Shown: positions 9,393-18,574 of the stretch, piece by piece
Layout: every line of letters begins with the position of its first letter
Numbering within the stretch: position 1 is the first letter of the stretch
Source: Polynucleobacter sp. MWH-UH24A
GTDB lineage: Bacteria; Pseudomonadota; Gammaproteobacteria; Burkholderiales; Burkholderiaceae
Length of the DNA: 64,000 nucleotides
Assembly: GCF_018687475.1 (NCBI RefSeq)
Contig: NZ_CP061292.1
Span: forward strand, 620,001-684,000
Direction: 5' to 3'
Notes under the pieces: model-generated
Told to the model about the DNA's origin: nothing
What the model saw: the letters and a program-made list of their open reading frames with translations, nothing else
The model's database searches: none
Position numbers and translations under genes: made by a program

Positions 9393-10481
9393 TTGTCGGT
9401 TAGTACGGAACAGGTTCAACAGGCCCTAAAAGGGGTAAAAGATCCGAATACTCAAATTGATTTTGTGAGTTCAAAATCAGTACGTAATCTCAAAGTCAAT
9501 GAGGGAGATGTTTCCCTAGATATCGTTTTGGGGTACCCAGCCAAAAGTCAAATTGACCTGATTCGTCAATTGGTGGTCAGTACCATTCGAGAGCTTCCCG
9601 GTGTAAAGAATGTCAGCGTGGCCATCACCACCGATATCGTTGCACACGCAGTACAACGCGGTGTGAAGTTACTTCCTGGAGTGAAGAACATTATTGCGGT
9701 CGCTAGCGGTAAGGGTGGCGTCGGAAAATCAACGACCGCAGTTAATCTAGCTCTGGCATTCGCTGCTGAGGGCGCTCAGGTCGGAATCTTGGATGCTGAT
9801 ATTTATGGCCCCAGTCAACCGATGATGTTGGGCATTACTGGACGTCCAGAGTCATTGGCTGAGAATACGATTGAGCCGATGGAGGGGCATGGTTTGCAGG
9901 CCAGTTCGATTGGTTTTCTGATTGAACAGGACAACCCGATGGTTTGGAGGGGGCCCATGGTCACCTCGGCCTTAGAGCAACTTCTACGTCAAACACGTTG
10001 GCGTGACCTGGACTATCTCATTGTGGATATGCCACCAGGTACTGGCGATATTCAGTTAACGCTTTCACAAAAGGTTCCGGTCACAGGATCAGTAATCGTT
10101 ACTACGCCTCAAGATATCGCACTACTTGACGCACGTAAGGGCCTCAAGATGTTTGAAAAAGTGGGGATCCCCATCATCGGCATTATTGAGAATATGAGTA
10201 CATACGTATGCCCCAAATGCAATCATGAGGAGCATATCTTTGGTGAGGGCGGCGGCAAAAAAATGTGCCAAGATTACGGAGTGGATTTCTTGGGGGCTTT
10301 ACCGCTCAATCTTTCAATTCGCGAACAGGCGGACTCGGGAAGACCAACCGTTGTGGCTGATCCTGATGGTGCAATTAGTGCTATTTATAAAGGCATTGCG
10401 CGTCAAGTTGCCATTCGAATTGCGAACCTGAGCAAAGACATGACTAGCAAGTTCCCCAGTATTGTGGTGCAAAAGACCTAA
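9393..10481 (+). CDS. apbC: Iron-sulfur cluster carrier Mrp/ApbC, P-loop ATPase
   Basis: 362 aa starting at TTG, with AAGGAG at 9381-9386 fixing the start. An N-terminal MIP18/DUF59 domain (about 1-80) precedes a MinD/ParA-like ATPase with the deviant Walker A GKGGVGKST at residues 106-114 and DADIYGPSQP following. Cys273 and Cys276 (CPKC) form the cluster-binding CxxC. These proteins carry and deliver Fe-S clusters in the cytosol. The gene lies 12 bases before the formate dehydrogenase accessory block, whose products need many Fe-S clusters; a shared transcript is plausible but unproven. Confidence 0.92.
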   Translation: MSVSTEQVQQALKGVKDPNTQIDFVSSKSVRNLKVNEGDVSLDIVLGYPAKSQIDLIRQLVVSTIRELPGVKNVSVAITTDIVAHAVQRGVKLLPGVKNIIAVASGKGGVGKSTTAVNLALAFAAEGAQVGILDADIYGPSQPMMLGITGRPESLAENTIEPMEGHGLQASSIGFLIEQDNPMVWRGPMVTSALEQLLRQTRWRDLDYLIVDMPPGTGDIQLTLSQKVPVTGSVIVTTPQDIALLDARKGLKMFEKVGIPIIGIIENMSTYVCPKCNHEEHIFGEGGGKKMCQDYGVDFLGALPLNLSIREQADSGRPTVVADPDGAISAIYKGIARQVAIRIANLSKDMTSKFPSIVVQKT

Positions 10482-10493
10482 AGGGATCGCATC

Positions 10494-11054
10494 ATGCGCT
10501 TTGCCATCGTTCTGCGAAAGGAAAAGATTGATAATCCCTGGCAAAATTATCGTTGGCGCTTGATAGAAGTTGTTCCAGATATCGGTCAGTTTGGTAGCGC
10601 TTTGGAACAAGCGGGGACAGAACTTAACCCCAAGGTAGTCGGGCGATTTTTAGAGCAAGATGACGATGGCGAGTCTTGGTTGTTTGCAGGCTTTGACTTC
10701 CAATTTTTTCGGGATGAGGCCGAGGGCTATTATTTAAATTCCACTTCACCCAATCCATGCTGGTTTGTGATGTGGCGTCTTGAAACCGATTTTGAGACTT
10801 ATCTAGAGCCAAATTCAATGCCGATGGTAAATAATGAAGATGGGGCGGGGCTTGCGATACCCCATCGATTAATGTTGAGTTACAACGAGGCGGCCCGATT
10901 GATTGATGGCGGTGAGCAAGTCGACACAAGTCCCCTTCAGGAAGAGATGAAGGCCTTCCTAGCCCAATACGTTGCTGCCAATTACAAACCAGAACCCAAG
11001 AAGCGTGCGAAACCAGCCTCGTTTAAAGGTGCCAATCGCCCAGCGGAGCCCTAA
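10494..11054 (+). CDS. DUF3305 domain protein, formate dehydrogenase-associated
   Basis: 186 aa, soluble. It begins MRFAIVLRKEKIDNPWQNYRWRLIEVVPDI and contains LFAGFDFQFFRDEAEGYYLN and PCWFVMWRLE, the pattern of DUF3305. The family is known almost only from its place beside DUF3306 and formate dehydrogenase genes; no activity is established. The basic C-terminal tail (PEPKKRAKPASFKGANRP) looks disordered. Its stop shares a base with the next start (TAATG), so translation of the two is coupled. Confidence 0.8.
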   Translation: MRFAIVLRKEKIDNPWQNYRWRLIEVVPDIGQFGSALEQAGTELNPKVVGRFLEQDDDGESWLFAGFDFQFFRDEAEGYYLNSTSPNPCWFVMWRLETDFETYLEPNSMPMVNNEDGAGLAIPHRLMLSYNEAARLIDGGEQVDTSPLQEEMKAFLAQYVAANYKPEPKKRAKPASFKGANRPAEP

Positions 11055-11737
11055 TGACTGAAAATAATTTTTTATCCCGCTGGTCTCGAAAAAAAGCAGG
11101 GCTAACTGAAGAGACAACTCCAACACCGTCGGCTTCACCTATTGCAAAAGTAACTACGCCAACGCCTGTACCAAAGAATGAAGATCGCGAGCTTACCAAG
11201 TTATCCTCTGATCAGGATCAAACAAAACCCCCGCCACCAACTTTGGATGATGTTGAAAAAATCGATGTGAAATCACCTGATTTCTCAGCGTTTATGCGCC
11301 CCGATGTCGATCCTCTAGTGCAGCAGGCTGCTCTTAAGAAGATGTTCAGTGATCCACACTTTAATGTGATGGATGGCCTCGATATTTATATTGACGATTA
11401 CACAAAATCAGATCCCATTCCATTGGATATGCTCAAGCGTATGCAGCAATCCGAGCTTCTGGGTCTATTTAAATCGGCTGAGGAACTTTATCCTGATAGC
11501 ATCCAGAAAACGGAGTCTGAGATAACACCAGTCGAGGATTCACCCGAAAAGCTTGCTTCCAGTTCGCATACAGCGGAGTCGGCTAAATCCAATCCAGCAA
11601 AGCCAACTCTGGTTGATCAGAAAAGCGCGACCCAGCCAATAGAGATAGAATCTGAGGCAACAAGCCCAAAGGCACCAGAAACAATACCAATTGGAGAGAG
11701 ACAGGCTAAACGTAATTCTGATCAAACAGATTCTTAA
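11054..11737 (+). CDS. DUF3306 domain protein, formate dehydrogenase-associated
   Basis: 227 aa. The DUF3306 core is visible: NFLSRWSRKKAGL at the N-terminus, then DDVEKIDVKSPDFSAFM, LKKMFSDPHFNVMDGLDIYIDDY and LDMLKRMQQSELLG. The region between (about residues 20-70) and the C-terminal third (about 150-227) are Pro/Ser/Thr/Glu-rich and probably disordered. No membrane span or signal is seen. Function unknown; a cytosolic partner or assembly role for formate dehydrogenase is suggested only by gene order. Confidence 0.8.
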   Translation: MTENNFLSRWSRKKAGLTEETTPTPSASPIAKVTTPTPVPKNEDRELTKLSSDQDQTKPPPPTLDDVEKIDVKSPDFSAFMRPDVDPLVQQAALKKMFSDPHFNVMDGLDIYIDDYTKSDPIPLDMLKRMQQSELLGLFKSAEELYPDSIQKTESEITPVEDSPEKLASSSHTAESAKSNPAKPTLVDQKSATQPIEIESEATSPKAPETIPIGERQAKRNSDQTDS

Positions 11738-11755
11738 TGCGTTTGCTTTAATACA

Positions 11756-13852
11756 GTGATGAGTAAAAAATTAGTCTGCGATTGCAATCGCAGTATGCCC
11801 CTTGACCCTAAGGAATTGGGTTTGCCCATTCATACGGCTTTGTGTCGTCAGGAAGTTGGACAGTTTTTAAATGCTTTAAATGAGTCTGAGCCGATTGTGG
11901 TGGCTTGCACGCAAGAGCGCGCCCTGTTTTCTGAGCTTGCGACTCAGGCAGAAAAACCCCTGGTTGCGCCCCTTAAATTTGTCAACATTCGTGAGATGGC
12001 GGGTTGGTCCAAGAATGCTACCGAAGCACATCCAAAAATTAAAGCATTGCTATCGGTTACCGATTTGCCCGAGCCAGACCCGGTTCCAATTGTCGACTAT
12101 CACAGCGATGGGCGTATCCTAATTATTGGCCCTGGAGAGCAAGCTTTGTATTGGGCTGAGCAACTGGGTCAGTCATTGGAAGTGAATGTTTTATCAACCG
12201 AGCCCAGTCCTTTGCCTACTGGTCGCAGCTATCCCGTTTTTACCGGAAAGATGACAAGCCTTGAAGGTTATCTAGGGCGCTTTATCGCCAAATGGGAACT
12301 AAACAATCCCATTGATCCAGAGATGTGTACACGCTGCGGAGCATGCGTTGCCGTATGCCCTGAAAATGCGATTGATTTGTCATTTCAGATTGATTTGGAT
12401 AAATGCAAGTCACATCGTGCATGTGTTACTGCATGCGCCGGTATCGGCGCAATTAATTTTGATCGAGTAGAGCGTTCTCGTGAGGGTGAGTTTGATCTGA
12501 TTCTTGATCTACAAACCAATCCCAGTATTCAAATTAGTCAAAAACCACAAGGATATTTTGCTCCCGGCTCAGATCGTTTCAAGCAATCAATGGCAGCTAA
12601 CCAATTACTTGGAATGGTCGGTGAGTTTGAGAAGCCAAAGTATTTTGTGTATACCGAAAAAATTTGTGCCCATGGGCGTAATGGCAAAGTAGGGTGCTCC
12701 GCATGCATTGATGTGTGTTCAACGCAAGCAATCCAGTCGGTGTTTAAGGACGGTCAGGGTAAGGTAGAAGTCAATCCCAATCTTTGCATGGGATGCGGCG
12801 CCTGTGCCACTGTTTGCCCCTCAGGGGCGATGCGCTACAACTTTCCAAGCGTTGCGTACCAGGGCCGACAGATCAAAGCACTGGCACAAACGTACTTGAG
12901 CACTATTGGTAGCTCGAAGCCTGGTCAGAATGCGCCAACCGTATTAATTCATAGCCAACAGGCCGGCACTACTCTTTTGGAGAACGTTGGCCGTGCTGCG
13001 CGGACAAAACCTAAAGAAGTTGTTGGATTACCAGCATTTGTCATTCCATTTGCCGTTGAACATATTGCCTCTACCGGAATTGACTTGTGGTTTGGGGCCA
13101 TGTCCTATGGTTTTGGTGAGGTTGTTTTACTACTGAGTGGTGACGAAGACCCTGGATACCGAAATGCGCTTACCGAGCAGGCAGATCTAGCCAATTCGAT
13201 TACGCAAGCATTAGGCTATGGCTTGCGTGTGCGTTGCATGATGGCCTCCTCAAGCTCAGACGTGGATACAGTCAATCGGGTCATGATGGAGTTGCTGACC
13301 CGTAAAGCCCAAAAATTGATGGCTCCGCCAGCCAGTTTTGCACTAGCTACCCAAAAGCGCGAGACCCTTGAAATGAGCTTGGAGCATCTCCTGCAATTTG
13401 CTCCTCAGGCTTTGCCCGCCGAGGGGTTGCCATTACCAGCCCACTCACCCTTGGGGGCAATTGTGGTGAATAAAGATGCTTGTACTCTATGCATGTCCTG
13501 CGTGGGAGCTTGCCCAGAGGGTGCTTTGTTGGATAACCCCGATGAGCCGCAGCTCTCATTTATTGAAAAACAGTGCGTGCAGTGCGGATTGTGCGAGCAA
13601 ACCTGCCCTGAGCAGGCAATTGCCTTAAGTCCCCGTTTGAGCTCAATCGAACAACGAAAGCAAAAAGTCTTGCTAAATAAGACCGAGCCATTTCATTGCA
13701 TTGGCTGTGGAAAAGCATTTGGAACCCTAAAGATGGTCGAATTAATGCTTGGCCGTATTGGTACACATCATGCATTTTCTGGTGATGCGCTTGATCGTTT
13801 GAAGATGTGTAGCGATTGCCGTGTTGTGGACATGATGAAAAAAGAACTGTGA
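11756..13852 (+). CDS. Large poly-ferredoxin (multi [4Fe-4S]) protein of the formate dehydrogenase locus
   Basis: 698 aa. Residues about 119-150 (ILIIGPGEQALYWAEQLG) look like a degenerate nucleotide-binding fold. Ferredoxin motifs follow: C191-x2-C-x2-C-x3-C201, a less regular group C217/C223/C227, C304 with C314-x2-C-x3-C321, C344-x2-C-x2-C-x3-C354, C576-x2-C-x2-C-x3-C586 and C607-x2-C-x2-C-x3-C617. CxxC pairs near 648 and at the C-terminus (CSDC) add possible metal sites, as does C8/C10. No signal peptide, so it is cytosolic. It may carry electrons to or from a soluble acceptor, or help assembly; neither is shown. It sits between DUF3306 and the TorD-like chaperone, in operon-like spacing. 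Confidence 0.85.
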   Translation: MMSKKLVCDCNRSMPLDPKELGLPIHTALCRQEVGQFLNALNESEPIVVACTQERALFSELATQAEKPLVAPLKFVNIREMAGWSKNATEAHPKIKALLSVTDLPEPDPVPIVDYHSDGRILIIGPGEQALYWAEQLGQSLEVNVLSTEPSPLPTGRSYPVFTGKMTSLEGYLGRFIAKWELNNPIDPEMCTRCGACVAVCPENAIDLSFQIDLDKCKSHRACVTACAGIGAINFDRVERSREGEFDLILDLQTNPSIQISQKPQGYFAPGSDRFKQSMAANQLLGMVGEFEKPKYFVYTEKICAHGRNGKVGCSACIDVCSTQAIQSVFKDGQGKVEVNPNLCMGCGACATVCPSGAMRYNFPSVAYQGRQIKALAQTYLSTIGSSKPGQNAPTVLIHSQQAGTTLLENVGRAARTKPKEVVGLPAFVIPFAVEHIASTGIDLWFGAMSYGFGEVVLLLSGDEDPGYRNALTEQADLANSITQALGYGLRVRCMMASSSSDVDTVNRVMMELLTRKAQKLMAPPASFALATQKRETLEMSLEHLLQFAPQALPAEGLPLPAHSPLGAIVVNKDACTLCMSCVGACPEGALLDNPDEPQLSFIEKQCVQCGLCEQTCPEQAIALSPRLSSIEQRKQKVLLNKTEPFHCIGCGKAFGTLKMVELMLGRIGTHHAFSGDALDRLKMCSDCRVVDMMKKEL

Positions 13853-13861
13853 ACAAAATTC

Positions 13862-14497
13862 ATGAGCGAAGCAAATACCCCCCAGACACCAGAACTTAGC
13901 CAAGATGGCCTCGCTGAGGACTTAGCGCGTGCCGACTTGTATGGCCTCCTTGCTAACTTATTTTTTCAGCCACCGGATCAGATATTTCTTGACCAAATTA
14001 GCGCTTCAGGAAATTCTGAGGCGCAAGATAATCAGGCGCCATTAGCCAATGTTTGGATGAATTTGGTCGAAGCAGCTAAGAACAGCAAAGCAGCGGATTG
14101 GAAAGCGGAATACGACAGTAGTTTTCTGGGGGTGGGTAAGCCGAATGTTTTTTTATACGGTTCGTATTACCTTGCTGGGCATCTTCATGAAAAACCACTT
14201 CTCGATATCAGGCGCTCACTTCTGCAATTTGGACTGGAAGCATCGGATTCAGTCGCGGAAACCGAGGATCACATCGCCGCCTTATTTGAAGTCATGCGTT
14301 ACTTGATCGCGGGGGAGGATGTGGGCGTTTCTAACCTTACTAACCAAAGGGTTTTTTTCAACGATCACATCCGGGCTTGGTATGACGATTTATGTGACGC
14401 TATCGATGCCGACCCGGAAACCCATCTCTACAAAGCAGTTTCGGCTTTAACCCGGGAGTTTTTGGCAATCGAAAGTCAAAGTTTTGATATGGTTTAG
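13862..14497 (+). CDS. TorD/DmsD family molecular chaperone
   Basis: 211 aa. Matches the TorD-like redox enzyme maturation family: early LARADLYGLLANLFFQPPD, then SSFLGVGKPNVFLYGSYYL and a C-terminal EDHIAALFEVMRYLI helix. These cytosolic chaperones bind the twin-arginine leader of molybdoenzymes and hold them back until the cofactor is inserted. It is 9 bases after the poly-ferredoxin gene and upstream of fdhA, whose product carries a TAT leader, so FdhA is the expected client. Confidence 0.85.
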   Translation: MSEANTPQTPELSQDGLAEDLARADLYGLLANLFFQPPDQIFLDQISASGNSEAQDNQAPLANVWMNLVEAAKNSKAADWKAEYDSSFLGVGKPNVFLYGSYYLAGHLHEKPLLDIRRSLLQFGLEASDSVAETEDHIAALFEVMRYLIAGEDVGVSNLTNQRVFFNDHIRAWYDDLCDAIDADPETHLYKAVSALTREFLAIESQSFDMV

Positions 14498-14639
14498 TTA
14501 AATTTAATTGACACAATAGCTTTGGTATTTAAGGGTAAGTCCTAGCGAAAAAAACATGCAAAAACTTACATAAATAATTCAGTTCTTCTAAACTAAATCA
14601 GTAGAAATGCAATAACTATATTCGTATAAAGGAATATTT

Positions 14640-14858
14640 ATGGACAGCAAAAAACCAGAAGCAAATGAAAAAACGAAATCCTCGCGTCGTACATTTTTTA
14701 TTGGCGCAGGAGTCACAGTTGGTGCAGCTGCGGTTGCTTCCCAAACTCCATTAGGGCAAGCCGTTGTTCAAAATGTTGCTGAAGCGGTAACCACCAAACC
14801 TGATGGCTATCACTTAACTGCTCACATTAAGAAGTATTACCAAACAACGCTCGTTTAA
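14640..14858 (+). CDS. Small TAT-signal protein of the formate dehydrogenase region
   Basis: 72 aa. Contains the twin-arginine motif SRRTFFIGAG at about residues 18-27 and a hydrophobic stretch VTVGAAAVASQTPLGQAVV, then a short tail with HLTAHIKKYYQTTLV. It matches the family annotated as formate dehydrogenase region TAT target. Export or membrane anchoring is expected; the function is unknown. It is set apart from torD by 142 bases and from fdhA by a terminator-like hairpin, so it may be made in greater amount than FdhA. Confidence 0.8.
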   Translation: MDSKKPEANEKTKSSRRTFFIGAGVTVGAAAVASQTPLGQAVVQNVAEAVTTKPDGYHLTAHIKKYYQTTLV

Positions 14859-14872
14859 TTGAGCGTTTTTTA
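14846..14872 (+). terminator. Intrinsic terminator overlapping the end of the small TAT gene, before fdhA
   Basis: Stem AACGCTC (14846-14852) pairs with GAGCGTT (14861-14867), with an eight-base loop that contains the TAA stop, followed by TTTTTA. It lies between two genes of the same locus, only about 45 bases before fdhA, so it is likely to act as a partial terminator that sets stoichiometry. Confidence 0.75.
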
Positions 14873-14916
14873 TTGAACTAACCAATTTATTATTTGCACA
14901 TCGCAGGAGTCTCACC

Positions 14917-17895
14917 ATGAGCCTAACTCGCAAATCCACCTCAGCCTCTAGCCGGGTTCCATCCCAATTGATCGGTAGCCTCTCGCGCGGACTGCGCTCA
15001 GCGGTACCGACCATGGATCGTCGAACATTCTTAAAACGTTCCGGTATTGGTGTTGGTGCTGGTATTGCTGCCACGCAATTGAACATGCTTCAAAAAGCCA
15101 ATGCGGCTGAGACCAAGGCGATGCTCGATGGCAAAGGTAAGATTGAAGTGAAACGAACAGTTTGTACCCACTGCTCTGTGGGATGTTCTTTTGATGCCAC
15201 TGTTGAAAATGGGGTTTGGGTTCGTCAAGACCCCGTGTTTGAGTCCCCCATTAACATGGGTGGCGCCTGTGCGAAGGGTGCGGCATTACGGGAGCATGGT
15301 CATGGCGACTACCGCCTACGGACCCCAATGAAATTAGTCGATGGTAAGTATCAGAAAATTTCTTGGGACCAAGCGCTCGATGAAATTACCGCCAAGATGA
15401 AGGATCTGCGTTCAAAATACACGCCGGATTCCATCTTCTTTATTGGCTCATCCAAGTACAACAACGAGCAAGCTTATTTGCTCCGTAAGTTTGTATCGTT
15501 CTACGGTACGAACAATACCGACCACCAAGCACGTATTTGCCACTCCACCACGGTTGCGGGTGTAGCCAATACCTGGGGCTACGGTGCGATGACCAATAGC
15601 TATAACGACATGATGAATTCAAAGACTGCGTTATACATTGGCTCCAACGCTGCTGAAGCACATCCTGTGTCGATGTTGCACATGCTCCATGCAAAAGAGA
15701 ATGGTTGCAAAGTAATCGTTGTTGATCCACGTTATACCCGTACTGCGGCGAAATCGGATCAGTATGTACGGATTCGTTCCGGTACCGACATCCCATTCCT
15801 CTTCGGTGTGCTTTATCACGTCTTCCAAAATGGATGGGAAGATAAGAAATACATCAACGATCGCGTCTTTGGAATGGACGACATTCGTAAAGAGGTGATG
15901 GAGAAGTGGACTCCTGCAAATGTCGAAGCGGCTTGCGGAGTTCCAGAGGCGCAAGTGAAGAAGGTTGCAGAAACCATGGTCAAGAATCGTCCAGGAACGA
16001 TTGTTTGGTGTATGGGACAAACGCAGCACACGATTGGTAACGCCATGGTTCGTGCATCTTGCATCTTGCAATTAGCGCTTGGCAATATTGGCGTTTCTGG
16101 TGGCGGCGCAAACATCTTCCGTGGCCACGATAACGTTCAGGGTGCAACCGACGTTGGTCCTAACCCCGATTCCCTGCCAGGCTACTATGGCCTAGCCGCA
16201 GGTTCGTGGAAGCACTACGCTACCGTATGGGATGTTGATTATGAGTGGATCAAGGGTCGCTATGCCCCCGACATGATGGAAAAGTCTGGAACGACTGTCT
16301 CCCGTTGGATTGATGCGGTCCTTGAAAAAGATGACATGGTCGATCAGGCAACCGCGGTCAAAGGCGTGTTTTTCTGGGGCCATGCACCAAACTCCCAAAC
16401 CCGTGGTCTCGATATGAAGCGCGCCATGGATAAATTGGATCTCCTCGTTGTGGTTGATCCTTATCCAAGCGCAACTGCAGCAATGGCAGCAATGCCTCCT
16501 GCTCCAGGAGGAGAGGTCAATAAAAATCGTGCGGTTTATTTGCTTCCAACCACAACCCAATTTGAGTGCTCAGGCTCAGCAACGGCATCGAATCGTTCAG
16601 TGCAGTGGCGCGAGAAGGTCATTGATCCGCTCTTCGAGTCTGTTCCTGACCATGTCCTCATGCAAGCCTTTGCTGACCGTTTGGGCTTTGGAAAAGAGCT
16701 CTCGAAAAACTACAAGATGCTCGATTCCAAGTTTGCAGGTAAGAACTGGAAAGAGCCTGAGGTCGAATCCATTCTGCGTGAAATTAACAAAGCGGTTTGG
16801 ACCATTGGTTACACCGGTCATACCCCAGAGCGCTTAAAGGCGCATATGCGAATGATGAGCGTCTTTGATCCAAAGACCTTGCGTTCACGTGGCGGTAAAG
16901 ATCCTGTGAGTGGCTACGATACGGCAGGGGATTATTTTGGACTGCCATGGCCTTGCTTTGGTAACGCTGCCCTCAAGCACCCTGGCTCACCCAACCTCTA
17001 TGACACCAGCAAGCACGTGATGGATGGTGGTGGTAATTTCCGAGCCAACTTTGGTGTCGAGAAGGATGGTAAGTCCCTCTTGGCTGCGGATGGCTCGTTC
17101 TCGAAAGGTGCCGACATTAAGACCGGTTACCCTGAGGTCGATCATATTTTCTTGAAGAAGTTAGGTTGGTGGAATGAGCTAACCGAGGATGAGAAAAAAG
17201 CTGCTGAAGGAAAGAACTGGAAGACAGACCTTTCTGGTGGAATCATCCGTGTCACCATGAAAAACCATGGCTGCCACCCATTTGGGAATGCGAAGGCGCG
17301 TGCGGTGGTGTGGAACTTCCCAGATGCCATTCCGATTCACCGTGAAGCGCTTTATAGCACTCGTCCAGACATGGTTGCGAAGTATCCAACCCACGACGAC
17401 GTGAAGACTTTCTGGCGCTTACCGACTTTGTTTAAGACAGTTCAAAACAAAGCAATCGAAGATAAGCTCTATGAGAAGTTCCCCATTATTCTGACCTCAG
17501 GTCGTTTGGTGGAGTACGAGGGCGGCGGTGAGGAAACTCGCTCAAACCCATGGCTTGCTGAGTTGCAGCAAGAGAACTTCGTGGAGATTAATCCAAGTGC
17601 AGCAGCCAAGCGCGGTATTAAAAACTGGGATTTTGTTTGGGTGAAATCGCCAACCGGAGCCAAGATCAAGGTACGCGCATTGGTAACCGAACGCGTTGCA
17701 CCAGATACTGCTTTCGTGCCCTTCCACTTCTCAGGATGGTGGGAAGGTAAGGATCTGCTCGATTTTTATCCAAAAGGAGCGTATCCGATCGTTCGTGGTG
17801 AGGCTGTCAATACCGGTACTACCTATGGATATGACCGTGTCACCATGATGCAAGAAACCAAGACCACGATCTGTCAGATCGAAAAGGCTGCTTAA
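14917..17895 (+). CDS. fdhA: Formate dehydrogenase, catalytic alpha subunit (Mo/W-bis-MGD), TAT-exported
   Basis: 992 aa. A twin-arginine leader, DRRTFLKRSG at about residues 34-43, follows a 33-residue N-terminal extension. The [4Fe-4S] site is C83-x2-C86-x3-C90 with a fourth cysteine in GGACAKGAA. Cys208 in ARICHST is the metal ligand, in place of the selenocysteine of some homologues; the next residue is the conserved His. Molybdopterin-binding stretches (WCMGQTQHTIGN, NIFRGHDNVQGATD, SGRLVEYEGGGEETRSNPWL) are present. It oxidises formate to CO2 in the periplasm. AGGAG at about 14904 supports the start. FdhB follows after 28 bases. Confidence 0.94.
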   Translation: MSLTRKSTSASSRVPSQLIGSLSRGLRSAVPTMDRRTFLKRSGIGVGAGIAATQLNMLQKANAAETKAMLDGKGKIEVKRTVCTHCSVGCSFDATVENGVWVRQDPVFESPINMGGACAKGAALREHGHGDYRLRTPMKLVDGKYQKISWDQALDEITAKMKDLRSKYTPDSIFFIGSSKYNNEQAYLLRKFVSFYGTNNTDHQARICHSTTVAGVANTWGYGAMTNSYNDMMNSKTALYIGSNAAEAHPVSMLHMLHAKENGCKVIVVDPRYTRTAAKSDQYVRIRSGTDIPFLFGVLYHVFQNGWEDKKYINDRVFGMDDIRKEVMEKWTPANVEAACGVPEAQVKKVAETMVKNRPGTIVWCMGQTQHTIGNAMVRASCILQLALGNIGVSGGGANIFRGHDNVQGATDVGPNPDSLPGYYGLAAGSWKHYATVWDVDYEWIKGRYAPDMMEKSGTTVSRWIDAVLEKDDMVDQATAVKGVFFWGHAPNSQTRGLDMKRAMDKLDLLVVVDPYPSATAAMAAMPPAPGGEVNKNRAVYLLPTTTQFECSGSATASNRSVQWREKVIDPLFESVPDHVLMQAFADRLGFGKELSKNYKMLDSKFAGKNWKEPEVESILREINKAVWTIGYTGHTPERLKAHMRMMSVFDPKTLRSRGGKDPVSGYDTAGDYFGLPWPCFGNAALKHPGSPNLYDTSKHVMDGGGNFRANFGVEKDGKSLLAADGSFSKGADIKTGYPEVDHIFLKKLGWWNELTEDEKKAAEGKNWKTDLSGGIIRVTMKNHGCHPFGNAKARAVVWNFPDAIPIHREALYSTRPDMVAKYPTHDDVKTFWRLPTLFKTVQNKAIEDKLYEKFPIILTSGRLVEYEGGGEETRSNPWLAELQQENFVEINPSAAAKRGIKNWDFVWVKSPTGAKIKVRALVTERVAPDTAFVPFHFSGWWEGKDLLDFYPKGAYPIVRGEAVNTGTTYGYDRVTMMQETKTTICQIEKAA

Positions 17896-17923
17896 CTAAC
17901 ACCGCAAAGTCAGGAGATCAACT

Positions 17924-18574
17924 ATGGCAAGAATGAAATTTATCTGCGACGCAGAACGGTGTATTGAATGCAACGGTTGCGTAACAGCATGTAAGAACGA
18001 GAACGAGGTACCTTGGGGCGTTAATCGCCGACGGGTTGTGACCATTAATGACGGTATCGTTGGTGCTGAGAAATCGATCTCAGTAGCCTGTATGCACTGT
18101 GCTGATGCGCCGTGTATGGCAGTCTGCCCAGTGGATTGCTTCTATCGCACCGATGAGGGCGTGGTTCTCCATAACAAGGACACCTGCATTGGCTGCGGCT
18201 ATTGCTCGTATGCCTGCCCATTTGGAGCACCTCAGTTCCCAAGCTCTGGCACATTTGGCTTACGCGGCAAGATGGACAAGTGCACCTTCTGCAGTGGCGG
18301 TCCCGAGAAAAACGGTAGCGTTGCTGAATTTGAGAAATATGGCCGTAATCGCCTCGCCGAAGGTAAGTTGCCATTGTGCGCAGAGCTTTGCTCAACCAAA
18401 GCACTGATTGGTGGTGATGGTGACGTGATTGCCGATGTATTCCGTACCCGTGTGGTCAAGCGCATGGCTGCTGGTAAGAATGCAGGCGCTGATGTATTCG
18501 GTTGGGCAACCGCTTACGGTAAACCAAATGCCCCCGCACCTGCTGCTAAACCAGCTGCTGGAGGTAAATCATGA
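17924..18574 (+). CDS. fdhB: Formate dehydrogenase, iron-sulfur beta subunit
   Basis: 216 aa. Four cysteine groups are visible: CIECNGCVTACKNENEVPW, CMHCADAPCMAVCPVDC, CIGCGYCSYACPFGAPQFP and the split set CTFC ... CAELCSTKAL, giving four [4Fe-4S] clusters. It relays electrons from FdhA to the cytochrome b subunit. It has no membrane anchor; the C-terminal tail is Ala/Pro-rich. It has no leader of its own and would be carried out with FdhA. Its TGA overlaps the ATG of the small lipoprotein gene (ATGA). Confidence 0.93.
   Translation: MARMKFICDAERCIECNGCVTACKNENEVPWGVNRRRVVTINDGIVGAEKSISVACMHCADAPCMAVCPVDCFYRTDEGVVLHNKDTCIGCGYCSYACPFGAPQFPSSGTFGLRGKMDKCTFCSGGPEKNGSVAEFEKYGRNRLAEGKLPLCAELCSTKALIGGDGDVIADVFRTRVVKRMAAGKNAGADVFGWATAYGKPNAPAPAAKPAAGGKS

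Noticed and set aside
14508..14536. TTGACA upstream of the small TAT gene as a sigma-70 promoter
   Set aside because: The -35 is perfect, but no acceptable -10 lies at 16-18 bases; only TAAGGG-like sequence is there.
15538..15540. Possible selenocysteine in FdhA
   Set aside because: The codon is TGC (Cys208) and there is no in-frame TGA, so the enzyme is the cysteine type.
15631..16071. Long minus-strand open frames opposite fdhA (up to 146 codons)
   Set aside because: They lie entirely within the well-supported fdhA gene, have no family likeness and no ribosome-binding site.
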